Below are positions 49,292 to 59,143 of a stretch of DNA of 64,000 nt, in pieces; position 1 is the first letter of the stretch, and every line of letters begins with the position of its first letter. The notes below the pieces were generated by a model. It did no database searches. It worked only from the letters and a program-made list of their open reading frames with translations, and was not told the origin of the DNA. The stretch spans positions 24,917 through 88,916 of the forward strand of contig QKIQ01000061.1 in the NCBI GenBank assembly GCA_003249555.1, given 5' to 3'. A program made the position numbers and the translations under genes. The stretch comes from Clostridia bacterium (GTDB lineage Bacteria; Bacillota; Clostridia; Christensenellales; SZUA-584).

Positions 49292-49870
49292 ATGGATAAA
49301 GCACAAATCACAGTGGCTATGCAAAATGAGCAGGCTGCTGAAAAAATTAAATATGCGTTACAGCGAAACGGTTTTTCTGTCGATATTTGCACATCCGGAA
49401 ACGAAACGCTCAGAAAGGTGCGTACCGGACCTCCTGACATACTGCTTGTCAACTTTGAGATGCCGGATGTCACCGGCCTTGAAGTTGCAACGATCTTAGG
49501 CGATGAAAATCTGTGCAGTATCATATTATTCATCACGAACACTCAAAGAGACTTTTGCGTGTCAATCGTTGAAGACTATGATATCACGCTGCTGCTAAAG
49601 CCCATAAACCGAGTTGCGCTATTAAGTACGATAGATACCGTGCTTCAAAACAGGCGGCGCATGGGTAAGATGGAAAAGGAGCTCAAACAGCTTAAGAAAG
49701 GCCTGGAAGAAAGAAAGATCATCGAAAAGGCGAAAGGCATTCTGATGAAACGCAAAAGCATTTCGGAAGGCGAGGCCTATCGCAGGATACAAAAGATGAG
49801 TATGGATTCAAGGGTGGCTATGCGCGATATCGCGCTGAAGATTGTCGAGCTGTCGCAGAAAAAGACATGA
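49292..49870 (+). CDS. ANTAR-domain response regulator (RNA-binding antiterminator)
   Basis: A receiver-like domain (about residues 1-115: DILLVNFEMPDVTGLEVA, a KPINR segment at the end) precedes a coiled-coil and a C-terminal ANTAR domain (IIEKAKGILMKRKSISEGEAYRRIQKMSMD). ANTAR domains bind paired RNA hairpins and prevent termination. The aspartate site of the receiver reads NFEMPD, with Asn where the phospho-Asp (DxxMP) would normally be, so phosphorylation is doubtful. The ATG at 49292 (192 residues) fits GGAG better than an ATG at 49277. The following PII and ammonium transporter genes suggest control of nitrogen uptake. Confidence 0.88.
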   Translation: MDKAQITVAMQNEQAAEKIKYALQRNGFSVDICTSGNETLRKVRTGPPDILLVNFEMPDVTGLEVATILGDENLCSIILFITNTQRDFCVSIVEDYDITLLLKPINRVALLSTIDTVLQNRRRMGKMEKELKQLKKGLEERKIIEKAKGILMKRKSISEGEAYRRIQKMSMDSRVAMRDIALKIVELSQKKT

Positions 49871-49882
49871 AGGGGTGAAAGT

Positions 49883-50221
49883 ATGAAAAAGGTAGAAATG
49901 ATTGTCCGTCCTGAGATGATGGAGAAGGTCAAAGCAGTTGTCGAAAGTGTGGGAGCAGGCGGCATGACGGTTTCATCCGTGCTGGGCTGTGGCGCACAAA
50001 AGGGAAAAAAGGAAGTGTATAGGGGTACCGAGATGGTGATTAACCTCTTGCACAAGCTCAAAATTGAAGTGGTGGTTCCTGACGGTTTGGTTGACAAGTT
50101 TGTTGATGCGATTATTGCGGGAATCAAAACCGGCGAGGTTGGCGATGGCAAAATATTCGTATTACCGATCGATGATGCCGTAAGAGTCAGAACCGGTGAA
50201 AAGGGAGACGTGGCGCTGTAA
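49883..50221 (+). CDS. glnB: Nitrogen regulatory protein P-II
   Basis: The 112-residue protein has the PII T-loop GCGAQKGKKEVYRG with the conserved Tyr, the B-loop TGEVGDGKIFVLP and the C-terminal RTGEKGDVAL. PII trimers sense 2-oxoglutarate and ATP/ADP, and GlnK types block AmtB. Proximity to amtB suggests a GlnK role. It starts 13 bp after the ANTAR gene with AGGGGTG upstream. Confidence 0.96.
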   Translation: MKKVEMIVRPEMMEKVKAVVESVGAGGMTVSSVLGCGAQKGKKEVYRGTEMVINLLHKLKIEVVVPDGLVDKFVDAIIAGIKTGEVGDGKIFVLPIDDAVRVRTGEKGDVAL

Positions 50222-50270
50222 GCTTTAGACGCAATCGAAAATAATAAGGTAATGTACTGGCTCGAAGCAG

Positions 50271-50316
50271 AACCGGCATTAAAAGTTTTTACAGCTTTTA
50301 TTGTGCGGTTTTTTTG
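50271..50316 (+). terminator. Terminator between PII and amtB
   Basis: AACCG / CGGTT at the base and TTAAAAG / CTTTTA at the top form an interrupted stem followed by seven T residues (50309-50315). A weak promoter (TTTGTT-16-TATAAA, 50313-50340) follows, so amtB may also have its own start. Confidence 0.7.
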
Positions 50317-50387
50317 TTCCAATGAGAGATGCAGTATAAATAGGGTAAGCAATAATAAGTTTTGATTTTTGAAAGGTGGAATGACAA

Positions 50388-51626
50388 ATGACTGAAGAAT
50401 TATTGGCAAAAGTGGGGACGCTCGATACGCTATGGGTGCTTATCGCAGCAATTCTTGTGTTCTTCATGCAGGCCGGATTCGCAATGGTTGAGGCTGGCTT
50501 CACACGTGCGAAGAACTCAAGCAACATTATCATGAAGAACCTGATGGATTTTGCTATTGGATCTCTCCTGTTCTTCGTGGTTGGTTATGGTCTGATGTAC
50601 GGCGACGACGTGGCCGGTATTATCGGCGGCAGCAAGTTTATCGATCCGGCGCTGACTGACGCTCCTGTCTCGATCATATTCCAGACGGTGTTCTGCGCCA
50701 CAGCGGCGACGATCGTATCGGGCGCGATGGCTGAAAGAACAAAGTTCTCCTCATATATCGTATACAGTGCGGTAATTAGTATGATCATTTATCCGATCGC
50801 CGGACATTGGCTGTGGGGCGGCGGCTGGCTTTCGACACTCACAATCGGCAGCTGGACCGGCATGATCGACTTCGCGGGTTCCACGCTGGTTCACTCCGTG
50901 GGCGGCTGGTGCGCTCTTGTGGGCGCGGCCATTCTTGGGCCTCGTATCGGCAAGTTTAAAGAAGACGGCACGCCCAATGCCATACCGGGACATAACATCG
51001 TTATCGGCGCGCTCGGCGTATTTATCCTCTGGTTCGGCTGGTTCGGATTCAACCCCGGCTCTACGCTGGCTCTGGATGAGAGCATCGGCCACATAGCCAT
51101 GACGACCAATCTTTCGGCCGCGGCTGGTGCGCTTGCGGTAATGATCATCACTTGGGTGAAGTATGGCAAGCCGGATGTCTCGATGACACTTAACGGCGCG
51201 CTGGGCGGCCTTGTGGCCATCACGGCAGGCTGTGCGGCAGTCAGCATGTGGAGTTCCATCGCAATCGGCGTGATTGCGGGTATCGTGATCGTGGCGGGCG
51301 TTCCGTTCATTGAAAAGGTTCTCAAGATTGACGACCCGGTGGGTGCGGTTCCGGTTCACTGCTTCAGCGGTGTAGTGGGCACGCTGCTGGTGGGTGTGTT
51401 TGCCACAGATGGCGGCTTAATCACCACAGGTTCCTTCGACCTTCTCGCAGTGCAGGCAATCGGCGTGATTGCATATGCGGTTTGGACACTTGTTCTCGCA
51501 CTGGGATTGTTCCTGGGTATCAAGAAGACCATTGGGCTCAGGGTGTCCAAGGAAGAAGAAATCATGGGTCTGGATATGGGCGAGCATGGCACAGTGGGCT
51601 ATGCGGACTTTGTCCTTAAAATGTAG
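50388..51626 (+). CDS. amtB: Ammonium transporter AmtB
   Basis: The 412-residue protein has about 11 membrane helices, beginning LWVLIAAILVFFMQAGFAMVEAGFTRAKN, with SGAMAERTKF, GFNPGSTL and the pore-histidine segments STLVHSVGGW and VPVHCFSGVVGTL, all Amt signatures. It conducts ammonium into the cell and is normally gated by GlnK. GGTGGA precedes the ATG. It is downstream of ANTAR and PII genes and is followed by a strong terminator. Confidence 0.97.
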   Translation: MTEELLAKVGTLDTLWVLIAAILVFFMQAGFAMVEAGFTRAKNSSNIIMKNLMDFAIGSLLFFVVGYGLMYGDDVAGIIGGSKFIDPALTDAPVSIIFQTVFCATAATIVSGAMAERTKFSSYIVYSAVISMIIYPIAGHWLWGGGWLSTLTIGSWTGMIDFAGSTLVHSVGGWCALVGAAILGPRIGKFKEDGTPNAIPGHNIVIGALGVFILWFGWFGFNPGSTLALDESIGHIAMTTNLSAAAGALAVMIITWVKYGKPDVSMTLNGALGGLVAITAGCAAVSMWSSIAIGVIAGIVIVAGVPFIEKVLKIDDPVGAVPVHCFSGVVGTLLVGVFATDGGLITTGSFDLLAVQAIGVIAYAVWTLVLALGLFLGIKKTIGLRVSKEEEIMGLDMGEHGTVGYADFVLKM

Positions 51627-51661
51627 TAATCAATGACAAGAGTATAATAAATATTATTCGT

Positions 51662-51698
51662 GGGCTGCGCGGGCTTTGCAAGCGCAGCCCATACTTTT
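51662..51698 (+). terminator. Terminator of amtB
   Basis: GGGCTGCGC / GCGCAGCCC, 9-bp perfect stem with an 11-base loop, followed by ATACTTTTT. Confidence 0.85.
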
Positions 51699-51713
51699 TA
51701 CTAAAAGCCTTAT

Positions 51714-51887
51714 TTATATCTCGTTGCTTTCAAACAAATCGTCATATGTGACATCAAGCGCTGTTTTGATTGCGTTAATTTCCCACGAATAGATGTGCCG
51801 CTGACCCACCTCGATTTTGGCTAAAGAACTTCGTGTTACATACAGCTGCTTTTTTGGCGCTGTGCTTAAATGCGCGCCTATGTGCAA
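51714..51887 (-). pseudogene. XRE-family regulator remnant
   Basis: The minus-strand frame translates to VTRSSLAKIEVGQRHIYSW followed by EINAIKTALDVTYDDLFESNEI and a stop, clearly the second half of an XRE helix-turn-helix. The first helices are degraded, there is no ATG or ribosome site, and an in-frame stop lies just upstream; only a TTG at 51887 could start a 57-residue product. I read it as a decayed regulator gene. It occupies most of the 307-bp amtB-mnmE gap. Confidence 0.6.
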
Positions 51888-51933
51888 AAGAATAAAACTG
51901 TGATATGATTAGCCCTGAAAAAAAGGAGACAAT

Positions 51934-53274
51934 ATGGATAACGATACGATATACGCGCCCGCCACGCCGAGCGGCGGTGCAATTGCCGTGGTGCGTATCT
52001 CGGGGCCGGATGCGCATAAAGTGCTGAGCGCTGTGTTTCGCGGCAAACAGCAAAAACAGCAGCACGCGCGGCTATACCGGGGATATATAGAGGATGAAAC
52101 AGGACGCGTTGACGACGTGATGGCGGCCTGCTTTTATGCGCCGCGAAGTTATACCGGCGAGGATATGGCCGAAATATATGGTCATGGCGGCCGCGTGACC
52201 ATCGCGCGTGTATTAAGCGCGCTTGCAAAAAACGGCGCACGGCTGGCAGACCCCGGGGAATTCACACAGCGCGCATTTTTGGCGGGCAAGATGGATCTGT
52301 CCGCAGCAGGCGCGGTGATGGAGCTGATCGGCGCGAATTCGGCGGCGGCGGCGGATGCCGCACTGCGGCAGCTTTCGGGCGGCCTGTTTGAAAAAATTTC
52401 AGCCATTCAAAGCAAGCTTACGGATGCGCTTGCCATTATTGAGGCGGGCATTGAATATCCCGAGGAAGACATTGAGGCGGATATACAAAGGGATGCCATG
52501 CCGCTGATTGAAAGTGCGCGGCTGGGTGCGCAGCGGCTTGCAGACACATTTGCTTCCGGGCGCATGCTGGGCAGCGGTTTCGGTGTGGCGATTGTGGGGC
52601 GCCCCAACGTGGGCAAATCGTCGCTTTTCAACTTGCTGCTTGATAAAGACCGCGCAATTGTCACAGCCATTCCGGGAACCACGCGTGATGTGGTGGACGA
52701 TGTGATCATCAAGCATGGATTTCCTGTGCGGATTATTGACACGGCGGGCATTCGCTATCATGCCGACGAGGTGGAGAAAATCGGCATTGAACGCGCCAGA
52801 AACGCGGCCAAAGACGCAGATCTTAAGTTTTTCGTTATTGACCGTAGTGCAGGCATAACACAGGAAGATATGCAGATCTATTCGGCGCTTGAGGGCAGCC
52901 GGATTGCGGTGCTTAACAAGAGTGACCTTGATGCCAAAGTGACGCGTGACGAAGCGGAAAAAGCATTTGGATGTGACATCATTGAGGTGAGCGCGGCAAC
53001 GGGCTTTGGAAGAGACGCGTTGATGGATGCCATCAAACTGCCCGAATTCGGTGAAGCGGACGATGTGGTGGTTACCAACGAACGGCATTGGCAGCTGCTA
53101 AACACGGCTGCACAGAGTCTCGAGGCCGCGGTTGTCGCATTTGACACCGCCGATCTTGACTGTGTGACCATCGATATCAAAGAAGCGTGGGACAAGCTCG
53201 GCGAGATTACGGGTGTGACCGCGACGGAAGAGATTATCAATAACATTTTCGATACATTTTGTTTGGGGAAATAG
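51934..53274 (+). CDS. mnmE: tRNA modification GTPase MnmE
   Basis: The 446-residue protein has an N-terminal folate-binding domain (TIYAPATPSGGAIAVVRISGP), a helical domain, an inserted G domain (GRPNVGKSSLFN, DTAGIR, NKSD) and the C-terminal CLGK motif. With MnmG it adds the (carboxymethyl)aminomethyl group to wobble uridine 34. AAGGAG precedes the ATG. mnmG follows after 2 bp. Confidence 0.97.
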   Translation: MDNDTIYAPATPSGGAIAVVRISGPDAHKVLSAVFRGKQQKQQHARLYRGYIEDETGRVDDVMAACFYAPRSYTGEDMAEIYGHGGRVTIARVLSALAKNGARLADPGEFTQRAFLAGKMDLSAAGAVMELIGANSAAAADAALRQLSGGLFEKISAIQSKLTDALAIIEAGIEYPEEDIEADIQRDAMPLIESARLGAQRLADTFASGRMLGSGFGVAIVGRPNVGKSSLFNLLLDKDRAIVTAIPGTTRDVVDDVIIKHGFPVRIIDTAGIRYHADEVEKIGIERARNAAKDADLKFFVIDRSAGITQEDMQIYSALEGSRIAVLNKSDLDAKVTRDEAEKAFGCDIIEVSAATGFGRDALMDAIKLPEFGEADDVVVTNERHWQLLNTAAQSLEAAVVAFDTADLDCVTIDIKEAWDKLGEITGVTATEEIINNIFDTFCLGK

Positions 53275-53276
53275 AC

Positions 53277-55133
53277 ATGGGATACTTTGCGGGAAAATAC
53301 GATGTGATTGTGGTGGGCGCGGGTCACGCAGGTTGTGAGGCGGCGCTGGCTCCCGCGCGCATGGGGTTTAAAACGCTGCTGCTGACGATCAATCTGGATG
53401 GCATCGCGTTGATGGCATGTAATCCGTCGATCGGCGGCACGAGCAAAGGCCATCTTGTGCGCGAAATTGATGCATTGGGCGGTCAGATGGGGCTGTGTGC
53501 TGACGCGGCGTATATGCAGATTAAGATGCTGGGAACCTCCAAGGGAGCGGCCGTGCAGTCGATACGTTCGCAGCAGGATAAAAAGCTGTATCAGCGTGTG
53601 ATGAAATGGACGCTGGAGAACACGGATAACCTTGATATCGCAAGCGCAGAGGTGTCCCGCGTGAATACAAAAGGCGGCCGCGTCTGCGGCGTGGAAACGA
53701 GTCTCGGGGCATGTTATGAAGCGCGAACCGTGGTGCTTTGCACGGGCGTCTATTTGAAGGGACGTGTCATCATAGGCGAACACAGTGTGTTTGCGGGGCC
53801 ATCTGGTTTGGCGCCGGCAGACAAGCTGAACCTTGCTGAGCTTGGGTTTCGCGTTCAGCGGTTTAAAACGGGAACGCCGGCTCGCGTGGATAAACGCAGC
53901 ATTGACTTTTCAAAAACCGAGCCGCAGTACGGAGACGACAGGCCGCAGTACCATTCGTTTATGACAAAGAATGCGCTCAAAAAACAGCATCCTTGCTACC
54001 TGACATATACCACAGAGAAAACGCACGATATTATACGGCAAAATATTCATCGCAGCCCGCTTTTTAGCGGCACGATCGAAGGCACAGGCCCGCGCTATTG
54101 CCCGTCTATCGAGGACAAGGTGGTCAAGTTTCCGCACAGGGAACGGCATCAGATATTCATTGAACCGGAAGGTGAATGGACAAACGAAATGTATGTACAG
54201 GGAATGAGTTCGTCGCTGCCCGAAGAGGTACAAAAGGATATGTACAGAAGTGTACCGGGGCTGGAGAACGTGGTGTTTATGCGCACGGCTTACGCGATTG
54301 AATACGACTGCATCGATCCGCTGGGAATCAAATCGTCTCTGGAATCCAGAGACGTGAGCGGCCTTTTCTGCGCCGGACAGATTAACGGTACATCGGGTTA
54401 CGAGGAAGCGGCGGCGCAGGGGATCGTGTCGGGCATCAATGCCGCGCAATATTTAAAGCAGGAAGAACCGCTGGTATTAGGGAGAAGCGATGCTTACGCG
54501 GGTGTGCTCATCGATGATCTTGTGACCAAGGGCACCTTAGAGCCGTACAGGATGATGACGGCGCGCGCAGAGTACCGTCTGCTGCTGCGGCAGGATAATG
54601 CGGATGTGCGTCTTACCGAAAAAGGCCGCCGCGTGGGACTTGTGACGGATGAACGGTACGATGCGTATATGAGCAAGCGTGAGGCGGTGGAGAAGGAAAA
54701 ACAGAGGCTATATGGCTGCAGTGTGGATGTTCAAAGGGCGAATGCGCTTCTTGAAAGTAAAGGCCAAAGCAAGCTGAAAACTTCGGTAAAAGCCGCGTCG
54801 CTGCTCACGAGGCAGGGCATCGGTTATGCCGACTTGGCGTCGGTCTGCGGTGCGGATGCGCCGGATGATGTGGCTGAGTGCGTGGAAACCGAAATTCGGT
54901 ATGCGGGTTATATCGAAAAACAGGAGCGGCAGGTGGCGCGGTTTGCTTCGATGGAAAAGAAGAGGCTGCCGCCGGATTTTGATTATAAGACGCTGGGTGG
55001 GCTGCGCCTTGAAGCGGCGGCGAAGCTCAACGCTGTGCATCCCGAAACGCTGGGGCAGGCGATGCGTATTTCCGGCGTGTCTCCGGCGGACATATCGGTG
55101 CTTGCCGTCTATTTCAGCAGCAAAAAACAATAG
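53277..55133 (+). CDS. mnmG: tRNA uridine-34 modification enzyme MnmG
   Basis: The 618-residue FAD protein has GAGHAGCEAALAPARMG (dinucleotide fold), NPSIGGTSKGHLVREIDALGG, the IEGTGPRYCPSIEDK segment with a catalytic Cys, NGTSGYEEAAAQG, and the C-terminal helical domain. The start at 53277 follows GGGGAA; a TTG at 53259 lies inside mnmE. In many Firmicutes rsmG and parAB follow; here they do not. Confidence 0.97.
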   Translation: MGYFAGKYDVIVVGAGHAGCEAALAPARMGFKTLLLTINLDGIALMACNPSIGGTSKGHLVREIDALGGQMGLCADAAYMQIKMLGTSKGAAVQSIRSQQDKKLYQRVMKWTLENTDNLDIASAEVSRVNTKGGRVCGVETSLGACYEARTVVLCTGVYLKGRVIIGEHSVFAGPSGLAPADKLNLAELGFRVQRFKTGTPARVDKRSIDFSKTEPQYGDDRPQYHSFMTKNALKKQHPCYLTYTTEKTHDIIRQNIHRSPLFSGTIEGTGPRYCPSIEDKVVKFPHRERHQIFIEPEGEWTNEMYVQGMSSSLPEEVQKDMYRSVPGLENVVFMRTAYAIEYDCIDPLGIKSSLESRDVSGLFCAGQINGTSGYEEAAAQGIVSGINAAQYLKQEEPLVLGRSDAYAGVLIDDLVTKGTLEPYRMMTARAEYRLLLRQDNADVRLTEKGRRVGLVTDERYDAYMSKREAVEKEKQRLYGCSVDVQRANALLESKGQSKLKTSVKAASLLTRQGIGYADLASVCGADAPDDVAECVETEIRYAGYIEKQERQVARFASMEKKRLPPDFDYKTLGGLRLEAAAKLNAVHPETLGQAMRISGVSPADISVLAVYFSSKKQ

Positions 55134-55152
55134 CGTTTGTGATAATGACACT

Positions 55153-55180
55153 TTGCGCTATTGCGGCCTTTCGGTATAAT
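55153..55180 (+). promoter_or_regulatory. Near-leaderless promoter of tilS
   Basis: TTGCGC, 16-bp spacer, TATAAT, predicting a start about 9 nt before the tilS ATG with no ribosome site. Confidence 0.65.
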
Positions 55181-55195
55181 TGCTAATATAAGCGT

Positions 55196-56527
55196 ATGAA
55201 AACGCATGTCAGGGAAAAATTGATCGGATTTGGCATCAAACATGGTGATATCGTGGGCGCGGCGGTCAGCGGCGGCATTGATTCGATGGTACTGCTTGAT
55301 GTTTTATGCAATTTGCGCACGGAAATGAACATAATATTAGTGGCTTTTCATTTCGAGCACGGTATTCGCGGTGAAAAGTCGCTTGAGGATATGCGCTTTG
55401 TGTTGAGAGAATGTGAAAAACGCGATGTGAAGTGCGTAACAGGCCGTGAGGATGTGTTAAGACTCTCGCGTGAAAAGGGTATATCCGTGGAAACCGCAGC
55501 GCGTGAAGCGCGGTATGCGTTTCTGGATGCGCAGGAAGCGGCCTTTATCGCTACGGCGCATCATGCGGGCGATATGGCGGAGACGGTCATTATGAATCTG
55601 TGTCGGGGGAGCGGCCTTGCGGGGCTATGCGGCATTCCCGCGGTGCGGGGGCGCTATATACGGCCGCTGCTGGATATTGCTCGGGAGGACATTGAAAAGT
55701 ACGCTGAGAAATACGGTGTCTCATATGTCCATGACAGCACCAACGATGACACGGACTATACACGCAATTACATACGGGCTCAGATATTGCCGAGGCTGAA
55801 AGCTGTCAATGATCAGTCAATATTGCACATATGCCAGACTGCCAAGTTGCTCGCGGAGGACGAGGCGGCATTGACTCAAGCGGCAATACATGCCGACGGT
55901 ATTAAAGAAACAAAATGCGGCGTGGCTGTGGATATCGATGCGCTTTTTAACCAGCCGATTGCCGTTCGAAAACGTATGCTTCGGTTGGCGTTGCGGCGGC
56001 ATTGGGGCCTTATGGATTTGACGCAGGGGCATGCGGACGATTTGCTGAACCTGGCGGAAAAGAGGCGGTCGGGCAAACGCATAGAACTGCCGCACGGTCT
56101 TTGGGCAGCCGTGGAATACGGCAAACTGAGTATTGGCAAAAACAAGGGAAAGACGTATAATAATACTTTAATTGACTTTCACGGAGAAGGTCGGTATATG
56201 TTTGGAAATACCGTTCTTGTTTGTGGACAATGCCGGACAGCCTTGAGCTTTATGCAAGGAACCGAGTATTTTGACAGCGAATCTTTAAACGGTGCATGTT
56301 TTCGTACAAGGCGTGAAGGAGATTACATTTATCCGTTGGGGCTGGGAGGTAAAAAGCGTCTCAGCGATTATCTGTCGGATAGAAAAGTGCCGCTGCGGCA
56401 GCGAGATTATCTCGTGGTGCTTGCAAGGGGCAGCGAGGTGCTGTGGGTCGTGGGCATTGGTGTTTCAGAAACGTCTAAAGTCAAAAAAAACAGCCAATGC
56501 TTTAAGATAGAATATGAGGAGAATTGA
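55196..56527 (+). CDS. tilS: tRNA(Ile)-lysidine synthetase
   Basis: The 443-residue protein has the PP-loop AVSGGIDSMVLLDVL (residues 22-36), HFEHGIRG and RNYIRAQILPRL, plus the C-terminal TilS domain (YPLGLGGKKRLSDYLSDRKVP). It converts C34 of tRNA-Ile(CAU) to lysidine using ATP and lysine and is essential. No Shine-Dalgarno precedes the ATG, and a promoter -10 box lies only 15 bp upstream, so translation is probably near-leaderless. hpt and ftsH follow as in B. subtilis. Confidence 0.95.
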   Translation: MKTHVREKLIGFGIKHGDIVGAAVSGGIDSMVLLDVLCNLRTEMNIILVAFHFEHGIRGEKSLEDMRFVLRECEKRDVKCVTGREDVLRLSREKGISVETAAREARYAFLDAQEAAFIATAHHAGDMAETVIMNLCRGSGLAGLCGIPAVRGRYIRPLLDIAREDIEKYAEKYGVSYVHDSTNDDTDYTRNYIRAQILPRLKAVNDQSILHICQTAKLLAEDEAALTQAAIHADGIKETKCGVAVDIDALFNQPIAVRKRMLRLALRRHWGLMDLTQGHADDLLNLAEKRRSGKRIELPHGLWAAVEYGKLSIGKNKGKTYNNTLIDFHGEGRYMFGNTVLVCGQCRTALSFMQGTEYFDSESLNGACFRTRREGDYIYPLGLGGKKRLSDYLSDRKVPLRQRDYLVVLARGSEVLWVVGIGVSETSKVKKNSQCFKIEYEEN

Positions 56528-56529
56528 AA

Positions 56530-57066
56530 ATGCATAACGACATCTTGCGGGTGCTTTATACCGAAGAGCAGCTTAAAAAAAGGGTTAAGGAGCTGGCGGC
56601 GCAAATCAGACGCGATCTTAACGGACAGGAGGTCCTCACAGTCGGAGTTCTTCGGGGGGCTGTGATGTTTTATGCGGATCTAATCAGAGAGCTGGACATA
56701 CCCGTTCATATGAATTTCATGTCGGTTTCAAGCTACGGGTCATCGTCGGTGTCTTCCGGCGCAGTGCGCATTCAGTACGATCTTGAGGAAGACATTTCAG
56801 GCAAAAACGTGCTGATTGTAGAAGATATCGTGGATTCGGGGCTCACCCTGCAGTATTTGACAAAAACGCTTAAGTCTCGCAACCCCGCTATGCTGAAAAC
56901 GTGCTGTCTGTTCGACAAGCCGGAACGGCGCACTGTCGATTTTAAGCCGGACTATGTGGGTTTTGAAGTGCCCGATGTGTTCATCGTGGGGTATGGCCTT
57001 GATTATGCGGAAAAATACCGCAATCTCAAATATATCGGAGAGCTTAAACCGGAAATCTACAATTGA
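56530..57066 (+). CDS. hpt: Hypoxanthine-guanine phosphoribosyltransferase
   Basis: The 178-residue protein has the PRPP-binding loop LIVEDIVDSGLTL, the flexible-loop segment SSYGSSSVSSG, and FKPDYVGFEVPDVFIVGYGLDY. It salvages hypoxanthine and guanine with PRPP. The ATG at 56530 follows GAGGAG by 8 bases; a TTG at 56524 overlaps the tilS stop. It is co-transcribed with tilS. Confidence 0.96.
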   Translation: MHNDILRVLYTEEQLKKRVKELAAQIRRDLNGQEVLTVGVLRGAVMFYADLIRELDIPVHMNFMSVSSYGSSSVSSGAVRIQYDLEEDISGKNVLIVEDIVDSGLTLQYLTKTLKSRNPAMLKTCCLFDKPERRTVDFKPDYVGFEVPDVFIVGYGLDYAEKYRNLKYIGELKPEIYN

Positions 57067-57118
57067 CGGTAAAGCCGTTCTTAAGATGATTGTTTAAACA
57101 TCGTTCATATCTGGTCAA

Positions 57119-57147
57119 TTGAAAACCATATAGCGATATGATAGAAT
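57119..57147 (+). promoter_or_regulatory. Sigma-A promoter of ftsH
   Basis: TTGAAA, 17-bp spacer, TAGAAT, about 33 bp before the TTG start of ftsH. Confidence 0.7.
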
Positions 57148-57179
57148 GTCAGACAAAATAAAACGAGGAGGACAGCAAT

Positions 57180-59117
57180 TTGAAGAAATCAGCTCGTGGG
57201 TCGCTGATATACATACTTGGTTTTGCCGTGGTATTATTTTTGATCAACTGGTTAACGGCGGCCAATACAACTGATTCGCGCAAGATAAAATATGACGACT
57301 TTTTAAAGTACGTGGAGAATAAGCAGATCGGATCGGTCGTGATCATGGATCATGATCTTTATGCGCTGAAAACACAGACACAGGTTGTTAAAGATAAATT
57401 TCCGACTGAATACGATTATTATGTATATATACCGAATCTTGAACAGTTTAATGAGGATATTAAGGCAATAACGGGTGCCGAAAATACGCTGGAATATGGA
57501 TTTGAAAGCTTCACGGTGTCACCCGCTCCAGAACCATCCATAATCGAGAGTCTGCTTCCGTTTTTGATTCCCACCGCCATTGTGATATTATTCTTCTATT
57601 TTATCATGCGCCAGCAGCAGGGAAGCGGAAACAAAGCGCTTTCTTTCGGAAAATCGCGCGCGCGCATGCAGGTGAATGATAAGAACAAAAAAACGTTTAC
57701 CGATGTGGCCGGTGCGGACGAAGAGAAGGCGGAATTGGCCGAAATCGTGGACTTCCTTAAAAATCCCAAGCGTTTCATTGATCTGGGTGCGCGGATACCC
57801 AAAGGCGTACTGCTGGTGGGCCCTCCGGGCGGCGGCAAAACACTGCTGGCCAAGGCGGTTGCGGGTGAGGCGGGCGTACCGTTTTTCTCCATCAGCGGCA
57901 GCGATTTTGTGGAGATGTTTGTGGGCGTGGGCGCGTCGCGCGTGCGCGATATGTTTGAAAATGCCAAAAAAAATTCGCCCTGTATATTATTCATCGACGA
58001 AATTGACGCTGTGGGGCGTCAGAGAGGCAGCGGGCTTGGCGGCGGCCATGATGAACGAGAACAGACGCTGAACCAATTGCTTGTCGAAATGGACGGATTT
58101 CAGACCAACGAAGGCATTATCATACTTGCGGCAACCAACCGCAAAGATATACTCGATCCTGCGTTGCTGCGTCCCGGTCGTTTCGATCGGCAGATCGTGG
58201 TTAACTATCCGGATGTGAAAGGGCGCGAGGAAATTCTGCGTGTGCACGCTAAGGGCAAGCCGCTTGACGATGATGTGAATTTAAAGGTACTTGCAAAGCG
58301 TACACCCGGATTTATCGGTGCGGACCTTGAAAACGTACTCAATGAAGCGGCCATTCTCACGGCGCGTGCTAAGAAACTCAAGATCTCCATGAATGAGGTT
58401 GAGGAAGCCATCACACGTGTGATTGCGGGGCCGGAAAAGAAATCCCGCGTCATCACCGAAAAGGATAAGAAGTGCACGGCATACCATGAGGTGGGGCATG
58501 CGATATGTGCCAAGGCGCAGCCCGAGTGTGACCCTGTGCATGAAGTCTCTATCATTCCCAGAGGCATGGCGGCAGGCTATACCATGACGCTGCCTGAGGA
58601 AGACAGCCAGCATGTGTTTAAGAGCAAGCTGCTGGCTGACCTCACGATGATGCTGGGCGGCAGAGCTGCCGAAAAACTGATACTGGGGGATGTAAGCACC
58701 GGCGCCGTGAGCGATCTTCAGCGTGCGTCGGATATTGCGCGCAACATGGTCATCAAGTTTGGCATGAGCGACGAAATTGGTCCTTTTTTCCTTGGCAGCA
58801 ATCAGGAACTGTTCCTCGGTAAGGAGATTGGGCATACGAAAACATATTCCGAAGACCTTGCTTATAAGGTGGATGTGGAGACCAAGAGAATACTCGACAG
58901 CGCGTTTGTAAAGGCAGAAGAGATACTTAAAGAAAAAGAAGAGCTTTTACATAAGGTAGCCGCGGTGCTTATCGAGCGCGAGAAGATAGACGGCGAAGAG
59001 TTTGAAAAGCTATGGAACGGTGAAGAGCTTCCGCCTTTCGAAAAAGCCGTGAAGGAAGAAAAAGAGGAAACCGAAAAGCCTGAAGAACAATCTGAGGAGC
59101 CAAAGAATATCCATTAA
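57180..59117 (+). CDS. ftsH: ATP-dependent zinc metalloprotease FtsH
   Basis: The 645-residue protein has two membrane helices (about 9-27 and 120-140) flanking an extracytoplasmic domain. The AAA+ domain has Walker A GPPGGGKT (usually GPPGTGKT), Walker [12 protein letters not shown] and an SRH with LRPGRFDR. The zinc protease has HEVGH, with Asp in LILGDVSTG as third ligand. It degrades membrane and short-lived regulatory proteins. The TTG start follows GAGGAGG. The C-terminus is a Glu-rich disordered tail. Confidence 0.97.
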   Translation: MKKSARGSLIYILGFAVVLFLINWLTAANTTDSRKIKYDDFLKYVENKQIGSVVIMDHDLYALKTQTQVVKDKFPTEYDYYVYIPNLEQFNEDIKAITGAENTLEYGFESFTVSPAPEPSIIESLLPFLIPTAIVILFFYFIMRQQQGSGNKALSFGKSRARMQVNDKNKKTFTDVAGADEEKAELAEIVDFLKNPKRFIDLGARIPKGVLLVGPPGGGKTLLAKAVAGEAGVPFFSISGSDFVEMFVGVGASRVRDMFENAKKNSPCILFIDEIDAVGRQRGSGLGGGHDEREQTLNQLLVEMDGFQTNEGIIILAATNRKDILDPALLRPGRFDRQIVVNYPDVKGREEILRVHAKGKPLDDDVNLKVLAKRTPGFIGADLENVLNEAAILTARAKKLKISMNEVEEAITRVIAGPEKKSRVITEKDKKCTAYHEVGHAICAKAQPECDPVHEVSIIPRGMAAGYTMTLPEEDSQHVFKSKLLADLTMMLGGRAAEKLILGDVSTGAVSDLQRASDIARNMVIKFGMSDEIGPFFLGSNQELFLGKEIGHTKTYSEDLAYKVDVETKRILDSAFVKAEEILKEKEELLHKVAAVLIEREKIDGEEFEKLWNGEELPPFEKAVKEEKEETEKPEEQSEEPKNIH

Positions 59118-59143
59118 ACAGGCAAAAAAGATATGAATACATT

